A stretch of 18,473 nucleotides of DNA. It comes from Burkholderiaceae bacterium (lineage in GTDB: Bacteria; Pseudomonadota; Gammaproteobacteria; Burkholderiales; Burkholderiaceae_C). The notes under the pieces were generated by a model. The model ran no database searches. It saw nothing but the letters and a program-made list of their open reading frames with translations, and was not told the DNA's origin. The position numbers and the translations under genes are program-made. Location of the stretch: positions 1 to 18,473 of the forward strand of contig JALRFN010000312.1 in assembly GCA_023268425.1 (NCBI GenBank), read 5' to 3'. Shown here one piece after another: positions 15,250 to 18,473 of the stretch (position 1 is its first letter; each line of letters begins with the position of its first letter).

Positions 15250-16020
15250 ATGTCCAAACAGTCTGCATTGCCGACGGCCTTGTCCGTTAACGTCAACAAG
15301 GTGGCGCTGCTGCGCAACTCGCGCCACTTGGCGATTCCAAGCGTTGTGCGAGCCGCTACCGCGTGTCTGGAGGCCGGCGCGCAAGGCATCACCGTGCACC
15401 CGCGGCCCGACGAGCGCCATATCCGTGCAGGCGATGTCGACGAACTGGCCGAATTGATGCGCGCCTGGCCTGAGCGCGAATTCAACATCGAGGGCAACCC
15501 TTTTCACAACTTGATGGAACTGGCGGAAAAATACCGACCGCACCAATGCACCTTGGTGCCCGACGGTGAGGACCAATTCACCTCGGACCATGGGTGGAAT
15601 TTGCCGCAAGACAGCGAGCGCCTGATGCCCATCGTGCGTCAGTTGCGCGAGTGGGGCATTCGTGTCAGCTTGTTCATGGACCCCACGCCCGAGGCCATGA
15701 GCCATGTGCGTGACTTGGGGGCGGAGCGCATCGAACTGTACACCGAGACCTATGCCCACGCGCATGCGCGTGGCCACGACGCGGAGGTCTTGGCGCGTTT
15801 TGGCGACGCGGCGCTGGCCGCCCTGGACGTGGGCTTGGGCATCAACGCAGGCCACGACTTGAACCGAGACAACTTGCCCTTGTTTTTGCAAACCGTGCCC
15901 GGTGTGTTGGAGGTGTCGATTGGACATGCCTTCATCGCCGACGCCTTGGAATTGGGTTACGCAGCCACCACACAAAGCTACCTGGATGCGATTGCGCAAG
16001 GCCACGGGGTCAAGCGATGA
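15250..16020 (+). CDS. pdxJ: Pyridoxine 5'-phosphate synthase
   Basis: PdxJ joins 1-deoxyxylulose 5-phosphate and 3-amino-2-oxopropyl phosphate to form pyridoxine 5'-phosphate, the vitamin B6 precursor. The 256-residue TIM-barrel product keeps the catalytic His50 (GITVHPRPDERHIR), Glu81 (FNIEGNPF) and His202 (INAGHDL). These correspond to E. coli His45, Glu72 and His193. The N-terminal LSVNVNKVALLRNSRH and HQCTLVPDGEDQFTSDHGW differ from E. coli and look, from memory, like the Bacteroidetes-type sequences. ATG 15250 has AAGGA just upstream; the frame open from 15172 runs within recO and is not used. The stop overlaps the acpS start (ATGA), an old, conserved pairing. Confidence 0.96.
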   Translation: MSKQSALPTALSVNVNKVALLRNSRHLAIPSVVRAATACLEAGAQGITVHPRPDERHIRAGDVDELAELMRAWPEREFNIEGNPFHNLMELAEKYRPHQCTLVPDGEDQFTSDHGWNLPQDSERLMPIVRQLREWGIRVSLFMDPTPEAMSHVRDLGAERIELYTETYAHAHARGHDAEVLARFGDAALAALDVGLGINAGHDLNRDNLPLFLQTVPGVLEVSIGHAFIADALELGYAATTQSYLDAIAQGHGVKR

Positions 16021-16409
16021 TCATTGGGGTGGGCACTGATGTTTGCATGGTCTCGCGCGTGGCCGCCGCCTATGGCCGACACGGCGAGCGCTTTGTGCAG
16101 CGGGTCTTGGGTGAGCGCGAACAGGCGGTTTGGCGCGCACGCGGTCAACGCGCACCCGAGCGGGCATTGCGTTATCTGGCCACGCGTTTCAGCGCCAAAG
16201 AGGCGTTTTCCAAGGCCATTGGCTTGGGCATGCGCATGCCCATGGCTTGGCGGCGTTGCGAGATCTTGAATGCACCCAGTGGCCAGCCCTTCGTGCAATT
16301 GAATGGGGAACTGGCGGAGTGGTTCTGCGCGCAGGGCTGGAAGGCCCATGTGTCGGTCAGCGACGAATTGGACACCGCGACCAGTTTTGTGGTGGTCGAA
16401 ACTTTGTAG
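16017..16409 (+). CDS. acpS: Holo-[acyl-carrier-protein] synthase
   Basis: AcpS transfers 4'-phosphopantetheine from CoA to the serine of ACP, here Ser37 of the acpP product in this window. The 130-residue product has the two family motifs: GVGTDVCMVSR with Asp8, and RFSAKEAFSKAIG with Lys61 and Glu62 (magnesium binding). HVSVSDELDTATSFVVVE forms the last strands. ATG 16017 overlaps the pdxJ stop by four bases, giving translational coupling. Cytoplasmic; active as a trimer in known members. Confidence 0.96.
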   Translation: MIIGVGTDVCMVSRVAAAYGRHGERFVQRVLGEREQAVWRARGQRAPERALRYLATRFSAKEAFSKAIGLGMRMPMAWRRCEILNAPSGQPFVQLNGELAEWFCAQGWKAHVSVSDELDTATSFVVVETL

Positions 16410-16420
16410 GAGCGACTGCT

Positions 16421-17500
16421 GTGCACGCACCTTTGATGATTGATGTGGCGGGCCTGCGCCTGAGCCGGCAAGACAAACAACGCTTGCGTCACCCTTTGGT
16501 GGGTGGGGTGATTTTGTTTGGCCGCAACTGGCAAGACCGGGCGCAGCTCACCAAGCTGTGTCGCCAAATCAAAAAACAACGCCCCGATCTGTTGATCGCG
16601 GTCGACCACGAAGGTGGACGGGTGCAGCGTTTCCGCACCGACGGCTTCACCCACCTGCCGCCCATGCGCCGTTTGGGGGAGTTGTGGATGAACGATGCTG
16701 AGGGTGACGCAGGCAGCGGCGCCCTGCGGGCGATGGACGCGGCCACGGCTGTCGGTTTCGTGCTGGGTGCGGAATTGCGCGCTTGTGGGGTGGACATGAG
16801 TTTCGCACCCGTGCTCGACCTGGACTGGGGACCGAGCACGGTCATTGGCGACCGAGCCTTTCATGGCGACGCGCGTGTGGTCGCCGCCTTGGCGCGCAGT
16901 TTGGCTTTGGGTTTGGCGCAGGCGGGCATGCGGGCCTGTGGCAAGCATTTCCCCGGTCACGGTTTTGTGGCGGCAGACAGCCACGTGGACATGCCCGTCG
17001 ATGAGCGGCCATTGGCGGCCATTTGGCGCGACGACATCCAACCCTACACGGCTTTGCGCAGTGCCTTGGATGCCGTCATGCCCGCGCATGTGATCTACCC
17101 GCGAGTCGACGACCGCCCAGCGGGCTTTTCACGCCGCTGGATTCAAGACCTGTTGCGTGCCGAGGTCGGCTTTGAGGGCTGCGTCTTCAGCGACGACTTG
17201 TCCATGGCTGGGGCACGCCGCTTGGGTGAACGGGACTTGAGCTTTGCTCAAGCCGCTGAAATGGCCTTGCAAGCCGGTTGCGACATCGCTTTGTTGTGCA
17301 ACCAATCCTTGGTGGACGATGGCCGCGCCCTGGACCAGGTGATTGACGAGCTGTCGCAAGCGGTGTTGCAAGACCGCTGGCGACCCAAGCCACGCAGCGA
17401 ACAGCGGCGATTGGCGTTGTTGCCCGCGGCACCTGCCTTGGCCTGGGATGATTTGATGTGCTCGCCGCGTTACCAGCAGGCTTTGTCTTTGTTGCCTTGA
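16421..17500 (+). CDS. nagZ: Beta-N-acetylhexosaminidase NagZ (GH3)
   Basis: NagZ removes N-acetylglucosamine from anhydro-muropeptides during cytoplasmic recycling of peptidoglycan. The 359-residue product has the GH3 features VDHEGGRVQRF (61-71), KHFPGHG (175-181), the flexible-loop acid/base pair Asp186-His188 in ADSHVDMP, and nucleophile Asp258 in FSDDLSMAGA. GTG 16421 is chosen for GGAG at 16409-16412 eight bases ahead. ATG 16436 is a later alternative. The frame open further upstream overlaps acpS and is not used. No signal peptide is present, in keeping with a cytoplasmic enzyme. It is the last gene of the rightward block. Confidence 0.95.
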   Translation: MHAPLMIDVAGLRLSRQDKQRLRHPLVGGVILFGRNWQDRAQLTKLCRQIKKQRPDLLIAVDHEGGRVQRFRTDGFTHLPPMRRLGELWMNDAEGDAGSGALRAMDAATAVGFVLGAELRACGVDMSFAPVLDLDWGPSTVIGDRAFHGDARVVAALARSLALGLAQAGMRACGKHFPGHGFVAADSHVDMPVDERPLAAIWRDDIQPYTALRSALDAVMPAHVIYPRVDDRPAGFSRRWIQDLLRAEVGFEGCVFSDDLSMAGARRLGERDLSFAQAAEMALQAGCDIALLCNQSLVDDGRALDQVIDELSQAVLQDRWRPKPRSEQRRLALLPAAPALAWDDLMCSPRYQQALSLLP

Positions 17501-17504
17501 GCGG

Positions 17505-17519
17505 GCGCTGCTTCAGCGC
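17505..17519. terminator. Hairpin between converging nagZ and LON gene
   Basis: GCGCTG-CTT-CAGCGC is a perfect six-base-pair stem with a three-base loop, four bases past the nagZ stop. It overlaps the stop codon of the LON gene on the other strand. No T-run follows on either side. It may act as a shared end structure for the two converging transcripts, but evidence is slight. Confidence 0.3.
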
Positions 17520-18151
17520 AGGCCCAGTTTGTCCAACTCGTCGCCAATCAGCTCCAAACGCAGCAGTGGACTGTCCAGCGTCAGCAATCGCACGCGGGTG
17601 TCCAGGTCCAGGGGCAGCATTTCCGCCCAACGGTTGGCCACCCAGCCCGCGTCCTGCCACTGAGGTGCGTTCGGGTCTTGAGGCGCGCCGCTGTCTTGCC
17701 ACTGGGGGTGATCTTGCTGCAGTTGTGTGTGCACTTGGTACAGCGTGTCGCTGATGTAAAGCAGTTCGCTGGGCAGTGCGACTGGGCGATCGTCGTCCAG
17801 CACATCGACGTCGGCCAGCCACAGGCCCATGGGGCCTTTTTCACTGTGCCGCACGTGCACACGCTGTCCACCGCGACACACCACACGCATCAAACCTGGT
17901 TGCGGTTGTGTGGCGTGTTCGATGTGGGCCAAGGTGCCCAGGTGGTGGAAGCGCTCTGAGGCAAAGCCCGAGGCGTTTTGTGTGTCGGGTTGTTGAACCT
18001 CGCGCCCTTCAAGCAAACTGACCACGGCAAAGGGGGTGCGCTCGCGTTCACAACGGCGCACCATGTCCAGGTAGCGCAATTCGAAGATCTGCAAGGGCAG
18101 TTGTCCCTGGGGGAACAGCACCGTTTGCAGCGGAAACAGGGCAATCTTCAC
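17513..18151 (-). CDS. Stand-alone LON substrate-binding domain protein
   Basis: The 212-residue product matches the N-terminal substrate-binding domain of Lon protease without ATPase or protease parts. It opens with KIALFPLQTVLFPQGQLPLQ, then IFELRYLDMV and FAVVSLLEGREVQ, all family-typical. A helical C-terminal part follows (about 140-205). Such short LON proteins are common in proteobacteria, and their role is not settled. GTG at 18151-18149 gives the right N-terminus. It overlaps the accD stop in a GTGA on this strand, so translation is probably coupled. A longer form from 18229 would add an arginine-rich tail without similarity and overlap accD by about 80 bases. The pairing with accD is seen here; a functional link is not shown. 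Confidence 0.88.
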   Translation of the reverse strand: MKIALFPLQTVLFPQGQLPLQIFELRYLDMVRRCERERTPFAVVSLLEGREVQQPDTQNASGFASERFHHLGTLAHIEHATQPQPGLMRVVCRGGQRVHVRHSEKGPMGLWLADVDVLDDDRPVALPSELLYISDTLYQVHTQLQQDHPQWQDSGAPQDPNAPQWQDAGWVANRWAEMLPLDLDTRVRLLTLDSPLLRLELIGDELDKLGLR

Positions 18152-18473
18152 GCGACGGCGTCGGCGCTTTGCCCTTGCAACATCGCCAATTGGTGGGCGA
18201 TGGTTTCGCGCAATTCCCGGCGATCGCAAATCATGTCGACTGCCCCTTTTTCTTGCAAAAACTCAGCACGCTGGAAGCCTTCTGGCAGCTTCACACGCAC
18301 GGTGTTTTCAATCACGCGAGGGCCGGCGAAGCCAATCAAGGCCTTGGGCTCGGCGATCACCACGTCGCCCACAAAGGCAAAGCCAGCACTCACGCCACCC
18401 ATGGTGGGATCGGTCAACACGCTGATGTAGGGCAGTTCTTGCGCGGCCAAACGCGTCAGTGCGGCGTTGGTTT
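18148..18473 (-). CDS. accD: Acetyl-CoA carboxylase carboxyltransferase subunit beta (partial)
   Basis: AccD forms, with AccA, the carboxyltransferase that makes malonyl-CoA, the input for FabD. About 108 C-terminal residues are visible, with the frame open to the right edge. They include TNAALTRLAAQELPYISVL, TDPTMGGVSAGFAFVGDV, EPKALIGFAGPRVIE and PEGFQRAEFLQEKGAVDMI, all strongly conserved in AccD. The N-terminal zinc ribbon and first half lie outside the window. The TTG at 18450 is an internal codon, not a start. Its stop overlaps the start of the LON gene by four bases. Confidence 0.96.
   Translation of the reverse strand, partial: TNAALTRLAAQELPYISVLTDPTMGGVSAGFAFVGDVVIAEPKALIGFAGPRVIENTVRVKLPEGFQRAEFLQEKGAVDMICDRRELRETIAHQLAMLQGQSADAVA

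Noticed and set aside
16130..16420. Upstream extension of nagZ over acpS
   Set aside because: GTG 16421 has a proper ribosome site and gives the normal N-terminus; the extension is an out-of-frame reading of acpS.
1..18473. Mobile elements, CRISPR arrays, toxin-antitoxin pairs, phage defence genes, tRNA or rRNA genes
   Set aside because: No spaced direct repeats, transposase or integrase motifs, or tRNA-like folds were noticed; every large frame is a known core gene apart from the small protein at 5408 and the LON-domain protein.

Overview
The window is a dense, GC-rich block of core housekeeping genes from a betaproteobacterium, most likely a Comamonadaceae member of the Burkholderiales (Limnohabitans/Rhodoferax/Hydrogenophaga-like). 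This is inferred from gene order (plsX-fabHDG-acpP-fabF, then rpoE-rseA-rseB-mucD, then lepA-lepB-rnc-era-recO-pdxJ-acpS-nagZ), heavy use of TTG for leucine, and the overall character of the proteins. No 16S gene or other taxonomic marker lies in the window. No rRNA, tRNA, CRISPR array, insertion sequence, integrase or prophage gene was found.

Region 1 (1-5392, + strand) is the fatty acid and phospholipid synthesis cluster. It holds plsX (its first dozen or so codons are cut off by the window edge), fabH, fabD, fabG, acpP and fabF. Together they supply acyl-ACP and acyl-phosphate for membrane lipid synthesis. acpP has a longer upstream gap with a candidate promoter of its own. A strong hairpin lies just past fabF and overlaps the beginning of the next reading frame.

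Region 2 (5408-9651, + strand) is the envelope-stress module: a small two-helix membrane protein (YgfX/CptA-like, tentative), the extracytoplasmic sigma factor RpoE/AlgU, its membrane anti-sigma factor RseA/MucA, the periplasmic regulator RseB/MucB and the periplasmic protease MucD/DegP. Two sequences match the sigma-E promoter consensus. One lies inside the small membrane-protein gene just ahead of rpoE, the other just ahead of mucD. Both are where an autoregulated stress circuit would need them.

Region 3 (9895-17500, + strand) is a tight run of eight genes for translation, RNA processing, protein export and cofactor supply: lepA, lepB, rnc, era, recO, pdxJ, acpS and nagZ. Most neighbours overlap or nearly touch. 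AcpS loads the phosphopantetheine arm onto the ACP encoded in region 1.

Region 4 (17513-18473, - strand) converges on nagZ. It holds a stand-alone LON-domain protein gene that overlaps the end of accD by four bases; accD runs off the right edge. AccD makes malonyl-CoA, the substrate of FabD in region 1.

There is no stretch above 300 bases without a gene; the longest is 9652-9894, described below. I did not find an undescribed system. The points most worth a second look are the two sigma-E promoter candidates, the hairpin at the start of the small membrane-protein gene, that gene's coupling to rpoE, and the Bacteroidetes-like PdxJ variant.
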